Assembly (NCBI GenBank): GCA_017163975.1
Contig: JAFFSR010000227.1
Coordinates: forward strand, 248,001 to 312,000
Direction of reading: 5' to 3'
DNA: 64,000 nt
From: Anastatus disparis
Lineage: Eukaryota > Arthropoda > Insecta > Hymenoptera > Eupelmidae
The translations under genes were made by a program, and so were the position numbers. Shown here piece after piece: positions 47,986-60,617 of the stretch (positions are counted from its first letter, which is position 1; each line of letters opens with the position of its first letter). The notes beneath the pieces were generated by a model that was given only the letters and a program-made list of their open reading frames with translations, was not told the DNA's origin and ran no database searches.

Positions 47986-48554
47986 ATCCGACATCCATGA
48001 ATAAAATGATTAGTATACTTTCATTTTCGTCCTCTTCTACTTTATCCTGATCTTTCATCAACTTCTTCATTTTTTCTTTGAGATCTTGCATCTCTGCATA
48101 TATCTCACCACAGTCTTTGAAATTTTACGTTTTTTCATGATTTTTCGAATCCTATGTACCTACTTGAAAACACGTGTTTTACCTAGCGCACAGTAAATAG
48201 GAATGAAGCCTGTGGCCGGCGCCTCTTGTATCGATGATGTGGTGATGGAGGCACCGTGGTGGCCATTTTTTTAAACCTACTCTAAAATGCTGTCAAATCT
48301 AGCGGAGTAGAGGGAGACTACAAATCATAATTTCGAAAACAGGGCTCGAAATATGATTAATAATGTAGAGTTATCTGCAGTATTTCTGACAATTAATCAA
48401 TAATTTACGAGTGTTTAGACGAATTATTTTCCAGAAAAAATCTTAACTTTTCCATACAGATCAGGCAGTAAAAAATTGCGATTATGATAGGATTTTCAAA
48501 TTTTAATTAATATTTTTTAAAAATAATTTAACACTAACACCTAATACTTACCAA

Positions 48555-49140
48555 GAGAGTGTCAGGGCTCACCGATTTTGTTTAAATTTTCGGATATATA
48601 TATAAACCATGAAGAAAGCCAAAATTTCAGACTCCAACGCTCAATATTTGCCTAGTTACAGGTAGTTCACTGAAAAGAAAGTCACTGAAAAAATTACTAG
48701 ATTTTCAAACACTTATAGTTCTTCAGCCTTAACAGCTAGGAGCTTCAAACTTTTAATTAAAGTTGAAATTAATTCCTTTCGAAATAGCACTTGTATATTG
48801 AAATATTATTTTTTTTAAAACTATAGCTTAATTAAAATTAGACCTGAATTTCCTTTTTAAAACATTAGCTGTCTAATTTTTATTGCGCTGTAAATTTGGA
48901 AAAATATCATTTTTTTTGTATCCTATAAAAACTATTTCGAAAGAATTTGAGCTCAGCTTTCATTTAAAAAAAGTTTTAAACTTCTAGCTGTTAATCCTAA
49001 AGAATTATAAGCGTTTGAAAATCTAGTGAAATTTTTAGCGATTTTCTTTAACCGCTTATAACTAGGGAATATTGTGCATCGGAGTCTGAAATTTTGGCTT
49101 TCTTTATGTTTAGATGTCCAGAATTATAGTCCGAAATTTA
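48555..49140. repeat. Palindromic repeat R1, full copy
   Basis: TTACTAGATTTTCAAACACT and CCTTTCGAAATAGC on the left are mirrored by TTTCGAAAGAATTTGAGCTC and AAGCGTTTGAAAATCTAGTG on the right. The right half matches 240-430. Confidence 0.75.
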
Positions 49141-51617
49141 CACTTATAGTATTACTCTAGCAAATTGTTACATAGTCTTGAATAAATATTTCAAATATAC
49201 ATGATATTCTGTATGAAATATGCAAAGTTTTCTGTAAATTTTTCTACAGATATATCTGTAAATAATTATAAGGTAAATCGAAGATTGTTTGTAATAAAAA
49301 GTTTGATAGTATAAATTTCTGCAGACAACTTAATCATATAAACGATTCCATACTATTAACTAAAGGCAATCTTGCAATAATTCCTGCAAAATTCTTATAA
49401 AAAGTAATTACTTCAGATTATTTTTATTAGTATGCATATTTAGAAGATAAAAGACAGAAGCATTTTTATTTCTGTAACTCATCTATTCAAACATGTATTA
49501 TTCAACATGACAAAATATAGTTAATTTAAGCCATCACATCTCTGGATCTCACAATGCATCATACTAGTGTCATTAGTAGTAACATTAATGAAAAATAAAC
49601 CTATTAAATACAATCGGTACATTACTTTGAATCCTCTAAAACTCTTAAACGATAACAAACTAATCATCAAAAAATCCAGTCAAATCGGATTGTTGAATTA
49701 TCTTTTTATTTCATGCGACTAAAATTTGCTTTGTTTTTTTTAGCGAATGCTGCTTTGCTCCTACCAAAGTTTTAGTTGCACAAGCGATTATTACCGCTAT
49801 TTTTTCTTTTCTTTTTATTATTTCTGCCAGCTTTTATTTTATTTTCCTTATCCTATAAATGCCAAATTTTTCCAGCTATTCAAACGATTTCTTACATGCA
49901 ATCGGTATAATACAGAATTAATAAGTGAAGGGCACATAAGAACAATCGTAAAATTTGACTTTTTTATTATTATTATTTTTTTTTTTTTTTTTTCATTAAA
50001 AATTAAAAAATTAAACTTTTTAAATGTCTACTTAGTAAAAAATCTTTGAAATTAATGTTTAATTACAAAGTATACAGAGAATATCGGGAAAAAGTTTTTG
50101 AAGTATTCTTTATATAAAAGCTGGGGATATATCAAATTACTAACTGAACAAAGTATTAAGTGATGAGTTTTGAATTTACCAGTTACTTCGAGATAGCCCA
50201 TTAATTAACTTTTTAATGAGCAAAAATTCTAGCTTGGAAAAAGTGGGTTAATAGTAATTAATTAAATCGTAAGAAAAGAAAAATTACAGAAGCTAATAAA
50301 ACAGAAATTAAAGTAAACAAACATTAAAAAGAGATACATATTAACGATAATTTTAACCTAATTTCTAACATAATCTTCTTTTGTTCACAAAAAATAACTC
50401 ATTATCTATCTTGGAAGTTTATTTTTACAAGCTCAAATATGAAATCTTTTGCCATTTTTTCGATGTATTACTATATTATTGTCAAGAAAATTCGGAAAAA
50501 TATTATGAAAAATACTGGAAACCAGTGTAATATTATATTGTTATTACTATAAAAGTTAACTTTCCACATATAGTTTATTACAAAAATTTTTTTTTTAAGA
50601 AAATTTTATTCTTACAATTCTAATAAAAATTTACAATCTCATATTGTTGAATAATAATAAAAATATTTTTCTTCGAATAAATTGATTTTTCTATTTTATA
50701 TTTTCTATAAATTGAAAGTAACTTATTATATTGTAGAAATTGTGTTAAAACAATATTAGTTGTATTAAAAATACGGTATTTTCCTAACTTCCACTAGTAT
50801 AAAATTATGAATTTTGATAATTTATTTAAAAAGTTGAACTTGTTTATTTTAATAAATAAAAGCAAAGTTCAATGAAAAGTGTTGGAGTAAATGATAAAAA
50901 AAGTAAATTTGAAAAAAAAAATTCTTTTGATAATGAATGAATTAATGATCGCATAAAGAAAATGCTCTATAGTTTAGTATCTTTGTAAATCCCAAACCTC
51001 TCTCTTTCTGTATTTGTATTTTTCACTGAAAAGGCATGGCACGTGTGAAGTATACTAAATAATAACAATAATAACAATGAAAGCACTAATGGAGTGAGAA
51101 ATATTGTTGTGAATTGGGAATTTTGGCATTGTTAACAACGACTTTGCAGCTTCTACGTGCACTTCACAGGACGACCTATATATAAATAGTTAATATTTAG
51201 TCTCTTGTCATTTATATATAAAGGAGTGAAAAGGTTTTGATGTAACCTTTCTTACTCGTATGCCATATTGAATTTTAATTCTCATGATGTTTATTATAGT
51301 AAAAATAATAATAATAATTTTAAAAATCTACGGATTATTAGTCATTGCTTTTATTTTTTTTTATTTGGCTCGTCTTGCGAGAGGCGTATACGATTGTTCT
51401 GCGACTACGTTGTATACATTCCTTTTATATATTTATGATATATATATATATATATAGATATAAAGATACGTTAAATATATTAGTGAAAGTAATGCACGCG
51501 AATAATTAAAGTAGTGCTGAGAATCCGATTGATTGATATATTTGAAAAAAGATTTTAAAATTTCAGATGGATGATTTTTGTTTTTCTTTCTTTTGTTTTA
51601 TAAATTTGCCCTAACAG

Positions 51618-51688
51618 ATGAAGACGAGGAGCCTCGATGCGTTCAATTAACAAACCAACACAAAGGCGCGATAAGGGCGATTCGAAAG
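51618..51688 (+). CDS. KCNQ: KCNQ exon W7: acidic stretch and start of helix B
   Basis: Acceptor tttgccctaacag, donor CGAAAG/gtgagt; 71 nt starting with two bases of a split Asp codon and ending in phase 0. It encodes DEDEEPRCVQLTNQHKGAIR, then AIRK. The acidic start belongs to the linker. QLTNQHKGAIRAIRK is the first part of helix B, the second calmodulin-binding helix (compare the L-P/N-x-KxxIRAV region of vertebrate KCNQ2). It is followed by a choice between exons 8a and 8b. The intron before it, more than 13 kb, is the second longest in the window and holds many repeats and one GC-rich, possibly coding island. Confidence 0.95.
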
Positions 51689-53062
51689 GTGAGTAGCTAT
51701 TTTTATTTCCATTTTCTTTGATATTCTCATTCTCTTTTTTTTAGGCTTTTAACTAATTTAATGATTCTTTGAAACCTATATTGTTTATCTTGGTTAATCC
51801 TTGTGTCACTATTATTAGTTTAATGTATCATAAATTGCACAGTGATAAGAAAAAAAAACATCGATTATATTTTTTGAAACTTTACTAGCAATTTTTACTA
51901 TAGCTAAATTTTCGATTCAATCGTTTCATCAAAACTTTAAAATAATTCTTTAATACTTTAATAAGTAAGGTTTCATTGAATGTTCTTTTGAAAATTGATG
52001 TTTTAACTAATTTTCAAAGATAAAAAAGATGCTACTTGTGCAATTTTTTACTTAACTTTAGATTATCATGAAAATTCTCTGGTCTTTTGGTTACTTAAAC
52101 AGAGAGAATAGCTGACTATAAAAAAAAGTTTGTTATGTTTGTTATTTTTTGGTAAATTTTTATTCTCGCTGTTAAAGAAATGTCCGGGTGACCAGACGTC
52201 TAAAGAATTTTCAAAATTTCTCCGGGGTTTTATATTTTAAAAATAATAAACCGCGGTGAAGAGTATGATTATCTGATTCAGACACAAGATCAGTATACGC
52301 GAATAAATATTTTCTATTAAACACAGCTAAATAGTTTTGAGCAAATATTTTAAACTTATTTACACATTGTTTGTCAAATGATTAAATTTTTTTTTCTACA
52401 TTAAAAATAATAAATTCATTATACACACATATACTTTAATTTTTCAATTATTATTTGACAAATAATACACTACGATAACTAATCACATATTAACATTCTC
52501 ATTATTTTATAAATACAGAAAAACTTTTTTTATTACAACGACGCAAATCGTTCAAATAAGATGCGCATCAAACTTGTTTAAGCTTTTAATATACCTCACT
52601 GTAAAACAAATCTTATCTACTATAATATACAGGGCGATTTTCATTTTCTTACTTAAACTTGCAAAAAGAAAGAAAAATAAACTCGGAAATTAGCATTAAA
52701 AAAGTTGTACTTACATAATAAGAAAAATAAATCTACAAAACTTTCCAAATAAAAGCTCATATTTTACCTAAAGAATTGCAAATATTTCTCAAGATTATTA
52801 AAAAACTATTATGTGATTAATTATCATTGCGCTTTGAAAAAAATAATAAATTACAAACTCACAATTTACCTTTATCTCTCTTACACAATACACACTAAGA
52901 CGCATATTTTTTTCTAATCAATGGGATCACAATTAGTAACATATAAAGAAAAGAAAAAAACAGGAATTTGCTTTAGATTAGAAATAAAAAAAAGTCGTGG
53001 TTTATGATAAAACGTGTAGATAATTATATGTAATATCATGCCCGATAATTATAAATACCCAG
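51689..53062 (+). other. KCNQ intron W7-8a
   Basis: AT-rich intron of 1.4 kb between helix B start and the first alternative exon. No repeat or hairpin stood out. Any selector or docking site for choosing 8a or 8b could lie here, but none could be recognised by eye. Confidence 0.85.
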
Positions 53063-53190
53063 ATGAAGTACTTCGTGGCGAGGCGGAAATTCAAAGAGGC
53101 ACTGAAGCCCTATGACGTTAAGGACGTGATCGAGCAATACAGCGCCGGACATGTCGACCTACTCGGTCGCGTCAAAAATATTCAAACTAG
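53063..53190 (+). CDS. KCNQ: KCNQ exon 8a: helix B end and helix C, alternative version A
   Basis: Acceptor ataaatacccag, donor CAAACTAG/gtaccc; 128 nt, phase 0 in and phase 2 out. It encodes [20 protein letters not shown] (helix B end and the conserved [12 protein letters not shown] turn), then [20 protein letters not shown], which is helix C. Helix B binds the calmodulin N-lobe and carries basic PIP2-related residues. Helix C begins the subunit assembly region. Joined to W9 it reads NIQTR-LDQILG. Exon 8b, 7.8 kb downstream, is a duplicate with 32 of 42 identical whole codons, the same length and the same phases. The upstream tract is A/T-rich rather than pyrimidine-rich, a weak acceptor that suits regulated splicing. 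Confidence 0.95.
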
Positions 53191-53610
53191 GTACCCCCTT
53201 ATACCTATCACCTTCACTTTCTTTCTTACTCTCTTCTTTTTCTCTGCTCTACATTCCTTTTTAACTCTAACAAAAAAAAAGCTCTCCATTTATTTCATCC
53301 CTTATATACTTACTTTTACTCTTATTTTCCTCTTCCTTATTTCTTTTTGCCTCAGCTCGTCTATACTTGTATTTTATACCTGAAAAAAGTGAATGTCGAC
53401 AAATCAAAGGAGAGGAGTATATATACCTTCAGAATTATTGCGTTGGCACGTATTTCAACATTAAACATAGCGACATATACTTTTCCCCTCTTTTTTTTCT
53501 CTTTTTTTTATTCTTCTTGCTATTGTATACTTAACTTTTCTCCCTTTTGCATGACCTTATTTTTTTTTTTTTTTTTATTCAACTTTAATCATGAATCTTT
53601 ATTTTTTTAT

Positions 53611-53634
53611 ATCTCTCTCTCTCTCTCTCTCTCT
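53611..53634. repeat. (TC)n run in T-rich tract
   Basis: Twelve TC units in a long pyrimidine-rich stretch (53.2-53.7 kb) just after exon 8a. Such tracts can bind pyrimidine-tract proteins; no direct evidence here. Confidence 0.9.
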
Positions 53635-56488
53635 TTCTTTCTCTTTTTTTCTTCATAAAATCTCGTGTAATACAGAGAGGGTTATTAGGTAAGCCAAGTT
53701 TGTTTCTTTTTTTGATTTTTTTTTTTTTTTATATTAAGAAAAGGAAATGTTGAATATAATGTGTACAATTGTTGATAAACTTTTTAATATTCGATGAAAA
53801 AGTTTTCGATTTTGAGCTTATCGTGATATGAAGTAAATGAAATTCTCCTTTTTTTCTTCCTTTTTATTTTTATTTTACTACCTTTAATTTACGAATTCTA
53901 GGCTAAACGGATTCCAAATATGTTAATGGTGTACTTGTTAGGAATGTAGATTTTTACAATGTAATAACAATTATACATGTAGTTGTATGAGTAATATATT
54001 TAAAAATTTCATTCTTTTTTAATTAATTCTTGCAAAAATAAATTTTTTTTATCCAATGAATATTGTCATTGTTTTCTTTTTGCAAATACATTATAAATTT
54101 TTAGATTATATTATATTAATATTTTCGTTTTTATCTTGGGATAAATAATCGAAAAAATAAAATTTCTGTAATTTTAAATTTAATAACGATTTATGCAAAG
54201 TAAATATTCGAAAAAAATGATAAAATAAAAAAAATTTTTTGTAATAAATAACGAGTTTATATATGATAAAATTTTTAAACAACAACATATTGTCATTTTT
54301 TCGCAATCGGAATCTTGCTAATCTCACTCACGCAATAATAGAAAGTTAAATGAGAAAGCAAAAAGAAAAGAAAAGGCGAGGAAAATGTTGGTGTATAGCA
54401 TACATATATAAGTCGTTAAATATTTATGTCGTAAAAAAGAAAAGTTTAAGAGAGTAAGCACGCGAGAGAAGTTGGTAAAATATTTGTGTAATATCCTCAG
54501 GCATTCTCTTCTCCTTTAGCGACTTCACTCTTAACTCTTATCCATCCCATTTCTCTTTTCCTTTACTTTCTCTTTCTCTTTTACACATTTGTGTCAGCGT
54601 CCAGTTTACTACGGATTATAACAAAACTTGAGGTGTAAATATTACCTTTTGTCTTATGTGAAAGTCCTCTTTAATCCTCACTATATCATCACCAACAATA
54701 GTTTATTCCAAAGTCAAAAATCTTTTGATACTTTATAAAAGTGCTTCTTACATAACTATTACTTTGCTATAACGATTATTTTCTGGAATAACTGCTAAAT
54801 TTTAACGAATTTACAAATCAATTTAACGAGCTTACTTTGACAAAAGATGCTATATTAAACAATTTCTCAACTTTGTTTTTTTATACCTTTTTTATTTATC
54901 TCGTCTTTTATTGTTTACTAAAGATTTACCATTTCGTACTCTATTATTCTTGTCGGGGATAGCTAGGATAATTAATGTAATAGCTTTTCACCCTCCTTCT
55001 TTACTCTCTCTCATTTTGTGATATGCACTTATTCTTGTCACGTTCGCACTTCGTTTCTTTTTCTTTGTCTTAATAAACAACAAATAAATGTAAACTATTT
55101 TTTTTCTTTCCTCAAGGGGGATCCCCTCTTTTTTTACCTCTCATAAGAATTGTCCATCTCCACTTTTTTTTCTTTCTCTTGCTCGATTTATCACTTTAGG
55201 TTTACAACACTTCCTCTCCTATGGTCTTCCTTATTCTGGCTTACTCATTAATTTCTCGTATCTCTGTATGTGTATATATGTTAGTATGTATATCTCATTG
55301 TGCTCTGCACAAACTATCCTTTCTCCCTTCTGTCTATTTTGCACTATTTCTTTTCGACTCCTTAACTCCTTTTTTTTAATATTATATATATATATATATA
55401 TAACAAGAGCAATCGAATAGTCTTTCTAGCTAGGATTCGATTTTCATTCCAAAGATCTTATTTTATTATTTCTTTTATTTTAACTTTATCATTCCATATT
55501 ATATTATTAAACTTCTTTACGTCATTCCAATTAATTGCCATTCTTTTTTTATATATAGACTTCTCAGAATAATTAGTAAATCAAATTTTTATTAAATTGT
55601 ACATTAATTCAATTTTTAAATGAGAAAAAAAAATTAAATTACATCCAAAAATACTTAATTCGAATTATTTCATTACTATATAATCACGTAAAATCTTAGT
55701 ATTTCGTTAGAAACATCTATTGTCTTCAATCATATCTGACAAAAAGTTATTTTTCCAAAATTTTTTATTAAACTTTTTTTTCTTTTATTTTGTACAGATT
55801 CTTGGATAAAATGAAAAGATTTATTTTCGTCTTCTTCTTCTTTGATATATTATAGGCACAGCATTAGTATATCGATTTAACGTCGCTCTATTCCATCCCA
55901 TCAATAGAATAATTATGTATATGTATGCGCATAGAGCGCACCTTTTCATAACCATACAATACCATCCTGTGTATACAAGATTTTCGACATGTACGTCTTA
56001 TATAAACTATGGAATCCCTTTTGTTTACCCCTCTTATTGATAAGTTTTCAACACTGACATACAACCTTTTGTCCTCTGTTCAAGTAATTCTTTCAATATT
56101 CGATTAATATCATTAGATAATACAAGTATGAACATATATTATTATTATTATTATTTAAAAAAAATTTTTTAATTTCAATTTCCCGTAATTTATGTATTGA
56201 TCCAACAAATAATTTTCCCTTTTGACTTACGTGTGATTTTAAAATTTTAAAATTTAGAAGTCTCCCTTTATTTTCTTCTTTTCTAACGACGACTGCCTCT
56301 TGTCTTAACAATATTAATGTGTTTATTTTTTAAGACTGTGTTAACGTGTGTGCGTGTTATAATGTTTTAACAATGTTTGCGTCGTTTGTGTGTCTATTTA
56401 TTTATGTTAATGTCAAGTTGTCTAGTTAGCAATGTCGTTAATAGTATATATCCTGACATTAAATGCACATTTATAAAACTTATTTTTT

Positions 56489-56605
56489 AATAGTATATTA
56501 CATTATAAGGGAAGAATATTGTTGGTTCCGTCCCGGCGGAGATGTACTCCGCAGGACGGAACCAACAAGACTCGTCTCGTGTAATGTATATTCTTTTTCA
56601 TACCA
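56489..56605. repeat. Hairpin element, AATAGTATATTACATTA head
   Basis: AATAGTATATTACATTATAA, then GTTGGTTCCGTCC / GGACGGAACCAAC around GCGGAGATGTACTCCGC, then TAATGTATATTC. It belongs to the AATAGTAYATT group by its terminus, with a different apex. Confidence 0.85.
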
Positions 56606-56644
56606 GCCTGCTGAAAATTGTTACATTATTAACATAACAAGCTA

Positions 56645-56735
56645 AACGCGAAGGGCTTTTTAACATCCTTCAACACGACACGAGCGAATGCGAGTGTCGT
56701 GGGTTGATGGATGTTAAAAAGCCCGAAGCAAAGAA
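56645..56735. repeat. Hairpin with GAGCGAATGCGAG apex
   Basis: GGGCTTTTTAACATCC / GGATGTTAAAAAGCCC and CACGACAC / GTGTCGTG enclose CGAGCGAATGCGAG (56681-56694), a variant of the shared apex. Confidence 0.88.
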
Positions 56736-56784
56736 AACGAATGAATGATAAAACGTGTGCGCGCGCATTTATACGACGACGTGC

Positions 56785-56980
56785 TATATGCCCCGAGCAC
56801 AATAGTCCGCAATTTGTTCGGCGGACACGCCAATTCACTAGAATATTTTGCTTAGGGTATAATGCCTGAAATTGAATTTATTTTCTTACAGTTGGCTCTA
56901 AAAATTCCCTAGGTACGATCTAGTGAATTGGCGTATCCGCCGAACAAATTGCGGACTATTGTGCTCGGGGCAATATACCT
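56785..56980. repeat. Inverted repeat with 53-bp arms
   Basis: TGCCCCGAGCACAATAGTCC then GCAATTTGTTCGGCGGA, mirrored at 56930-56978 by TCCGCCGAACAAATTGCGGA then CTATTGTGCTCGGGGCA. About 90 bp between the arms. Downstream to 57420 the sequence is unusually GC-rich and contains GTGCCGCC/GGCGGCAC but no supported gene. Confidence 0.88.
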
Positions 56981-57002
56981 TACAATGTCGCGACCACGCA
57001 TT

Positions 57003-57005
<3 letters not shown>

Positions 57006-57044
<39 letters not shown>
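57006..57044. repeat. (TC)n microsatellite
   Basis: About nineteen TC units after the 56.8-kb inverted repeat. Confidence 0.95.
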
Positions 57045-57050
<6 letters not shown>

Positions 57051-57454
57051 ATCTCTCTTTCTCACTTCTTAATACACTCGTTGCCCACACTGAAAAGACA
57101 TCGGCGCTGACACAGGCACCCACCTGACTGTAGTTACGCCAAAACTTACAGTTCGTAGAATCGGCGTAGTACGAGCGTGAACCTGCACCATGAGAGTGCC
57201 GCAACGTCCTCTTGCGATGTCGGTTAGCACATGTGTACAGTGCCGCCACTACGGCTTAATAAGAGGAGCTCAAACCGGCGCCGCTCGAGCGCCGGGCGGC
57301 ACTATACTAGGCTGATACACAAGCACCGCCACCGCCATACCTACGTAGCGGGCAGAGTCCCGATGTCATTTCAGTGCACGACTTGTGATAGATATACATG
57401 TTGGAACGTGTATAATTAATACGAAAGAGAAAGACTGTTCGCTTTGTTCTTACT

Positions 57455-58828
57455 TTTAAGGAGGTTGTATACCGCTGTGAGGGGTAAAGGCAAGGGGGGA
57501 AAATATACTGATATTAGACAGACACAACAGTGGCACTGCTCTGCAAGAAATCATTACCAACTCAAACATTGAAAATCTTAACTTTGTAATTATAATATAG
57601 AAGATGTTATAGATACTCAAATACTATTCTTTTTATTCAGAATTTCATATTAATTTATGTAGGTAATGCAAAACAATTAAATATATTATAAATAACTTTT
57701 TTGATGCTCTTTAGAAATGATCGGAAAACGTGACAACATTGCACATGGTTAAGTAAGTTGACAGCATTACTCGAAGCAGCCGAAGCTTGGGTGGTGACGT
57801 TTGACTCGCATATAAAACTTAACCTTTTCTACCTTAACCTCGAAAATAAACAAGTCTCGCGCTGTGAAAAACAAAACGCCTAAATCAAAGCGACGTTAAG
57901 GAAAATTTATAAGTGAAAGACAGCTTATTAAAAAAGAAAAGCGAGTGGCTTTAGGGAAAAGTAAAAAGCTAGTTATTGGTACAAATAAAGAAAAAATTGA
58001 CTAATTTCATAACTTTCTACATTTATTTGTGTACTTATATTTTTATAGAATATAACATTTTTTTAATTAAAAATTCTTAACAAAATTTATTTTTGTAATT
58101 AAACATAAGATAGTTATAATAAAGAAATTATGGAAATATAATAAAAGTTAAACAATACAATAAAAAAAATCATAATTGTGAATAATATACGTATTATACA
58201 AATTATGGACATTTAACTTTTCTTAACCAAATAAAAAATAAATTAATCACTTCTTTATTCATTTAATGTATACCATTAATTGAAAAACCTATACTTGTAT
58301 ATCAATTTATAAATGCAAAATAGTAATAATTACAAATTAAAAGTAATATGCGGTAATATGTATATTAATTTGTATACATAATTTTCATTCGCTTCTACGT
58401 ACACAACTGTATATCTATATACATTTACACGGCGTTGGCAAGTCGCTCTTCAACCTTTCTATTTCGGAGTAAATTGGTCGATTTTTCCTTATTTATTTAA
58501 TCATAACTATTCACACAGCTGGTGAAGAATACTTTTTAAAAGTTTAAATTATAAAAAAATATTTCAGCTTTCAGATGCAATAGTTTTTATTACAATCCTA
58601 TTATTTTAAAAACATGAAAAAGTAATAATAAAGTGTTCGCTACAGTCGACTTCGACTTGTATCTCGTCCATGTTAAATTCCAAAACTTCAATTCTTATTT
58701 TTACGATAACTACGTGGTAAAACGACTTGAAACTTTTGGAACGTTCTTCTAATAATTCAACTAATCATTTAAATATATTTTCATCAAATTCCTATTACTT
58801 TCATTACACTATACAACCTCCTTAAGTC
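57455..58828. mobile_element. 1.37-kb element with AAGGAGGTTGTATA ends
   Basis: AAGGAGGTTGTATACCG at the left and its partner TATACAACCTCCTT at the right; outside both ends CGAAAGAGAAAGAC occurs in mirror orientation, so the true ends may be 30 bp further out. No ORF of note. AT-rich interior. Confidence 0.7.
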
Positions 58829-60395
58829 TGTCTTTCTCTTTCGCATTGATTACGTTCTCATACGCGCTCACTTACACTCTCTGTATATGACACTCGAAAA
58901 CACACGCACGGGCTTTCATTTTCTTCCATCCCTGTGTGCGCACCATCTAGTTAGCCGACAAGGAAATCAGCGTTTAGGCAAAGGCACGCAGGGACGAAGA
59001 TCGCATTTTCAGCAGAGATGGTATGAAAAATTATTTATAATCAAACTTTCATCATTGAGATTAATTCGTGTGCGCGGCTTTTCTCCTTTCGTTTCTCTCG
59101 CATTCTACAGGTGGAATGTGATTTTTAACAAATAATTACTCTTATGATTTAAACTATAGAAATTTTATTATTTTTTCTTTTTATTTCCTTGAAATACTAA
59201 AGTTTTAAAGTTTTAAATTAATCTAAAAAGATTTATTTATTTGAACCATAATATTTAAAAAGAAATAATATTTGGCTACAAATTAGAAATACGTTCATCA
59301 AACACGAATAAAACTGTAATAAATTTAAAATACCGGACTAATAACTTTTTTTTTATTATTCAAACAAATCCATGAAAAATCATATCCTTCGCATAAAAAA
59401 CAACACCACAGTTATATTGAATGATGTTGTAAAAAAATGACTAAATTATAAGTTTACGCGATTTTAAGAAATTATAACGCTTTTATTTAACGGTACTCTT
59501 TTTCTATCTTGTTGTCGAGAGAACTTTTTAAAAGATGCGCTGATTCGAAACGTTGGGTCTCAACTGTTAACCAAAATTAAAACTTCTTAATTCCACAAAG
59601 TTACTTCAAGATCAAGTTAGATACGAAAAGAGAGATGAAAATATGTACTAAGTTAAAGAAGAAAAAAAAATGCTATGGACTAGCAATTACAAGTTCAGCC
59701 TGGCTTTTTCTTGCTTTAATACAAAATTAACAAACAATAGTATATACGAGCTTTAAAGTTCAAAAGTCTAAAAATCGTTCGTGCGCTTTAAGTCAACGTC
59801 AAACTTTTTCTCTCTTATTTTTACGCTTTTAACGATAATAAATATAGTATTTTTTTTTCTCGAAAGTAGATAAAAGGGGATAAACAGTCACGTACTAAAA
59901 GGAACGTATTTTAGTTATATATATACTTAGTTAGCCCTCTTGTTTTTCTCATCTTCCGCATTATACACATTTAGTAATGAACTGTCGACCTGATCGATAT
60001 GTACCTTACGAAATTTTCTTTGCTGATTGTCTAAATAACAAATAAAAATTAAGTCATCAAATTGATTGTTAAAGTTTATATTATTAAATTTTCAGTTGTT
60101 TATTTAAAATTAAAGATTTATTTTATGAGCACAAAAATAAAATAGAAAATTTTAATGAAATGATTAATGTTTAAATAAAAATTTTTTTATCAAGTCTTAT
60201 AAAATAATTTTCTATATGCAAATTTATTTCCTCGTTATTTTGCTTAACATATTTTAGTCTCGTCAACAAATTACTTTGAAAAGCTGTTCTTCACGTGATT
60301 TCATTACTTAAAATTCAAGTCTTAAATTGCGAAATATATAATGATGTTTTTATATTTTAATAGCTTTTACTTGTTGAACAAAAAATTATGCTAAT

Positions 60396-60617
60396 AATAG
60401 TATATTTCGGTACTAGTGCGATAAAGTGATTTTTTACTCGTGTGGCGGTTTGCGCCCGAGCGAAGCGAGGGTGAAAAGGTCACACGAGTAAGAAATCACT
60501 TTCTCGCACGAGTATCGAACACTATTTTTTGACACGACGTGTGAGAAGCTCCATTTTCGCACGTGTCACTTTGTACAGTGTGCGTGAAATCGAGCTTCTC
60601 GCACGGAGTGTCAAAAA
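60396..60617. mobile_element. 222-bp hairpin element H1, copy 2
   Basis: Same as 14635-14856 apart from about four base changes (for instance TGTAGCGG to TGTGGCGG). Apex CCCGAGCGAAGCGAGGG at 60455-60471. It ends 413 nt before exon 8b. Confidence 0.92.

Larger units (their letters stand above)
46800..48365. repeat. Inverted repeats around a DIRS-like fragment
   Basis: TTTTAGAGTAGGTTTAAAAA and CACATCATCGATACGAGAGG near 46940-47012 are mirrored by CCTCTTGTATCGATGATGTG and AAACCTACTCTAAAATGC near 48215-48290. The phrase GAAGTTCGATCGCAATTATA near 46850 is mirrored near 47130 (AATTGCGATCGAACTTCACT). Together they look like the remains of an element with complex inverted ends. Confidence 0.7.
38375..51617 (+). 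other. KCNQ intron W6-W7 (13 kb)
   Basis: Contains a MITE at 38.87 kb, the inverted partner of the 13.6-kb repeat (40.4-40.86 kb), a near-perfect 175-bp hairpin (41.3 kb), a hairpin element at 42.25 kb, a GC-rich island open in several frames (43.2-43.4 kb), a large palindrome (43.65-44.17 kb), a DIRS-like fragment with inverted repeats (46.8-48.4 kb) and a palindromic repeat (48.55-49.14 kb). The parts 44400-46750 and 49150-51600 show nothing further. Confidence 0.88.

Noticed and set aside
49747..50049. 100-codon plus-strand ORF
   Set aside because: Phe/Tyr/Ile-rich reading of T-rich intron; no splice fit with KCNQ.
53347..53658. 103-codon ORF rich in Phe, Ser and Leu
   Set aside because: Reading of a T/C-rich intron tract and a (TC)n run.
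59520..59580. Second hammerhead-like phrase (CGCTGATTCGAAACGTTG)
   Set aside because: Has CTGA and GAAAC near each other but no room for stem II.
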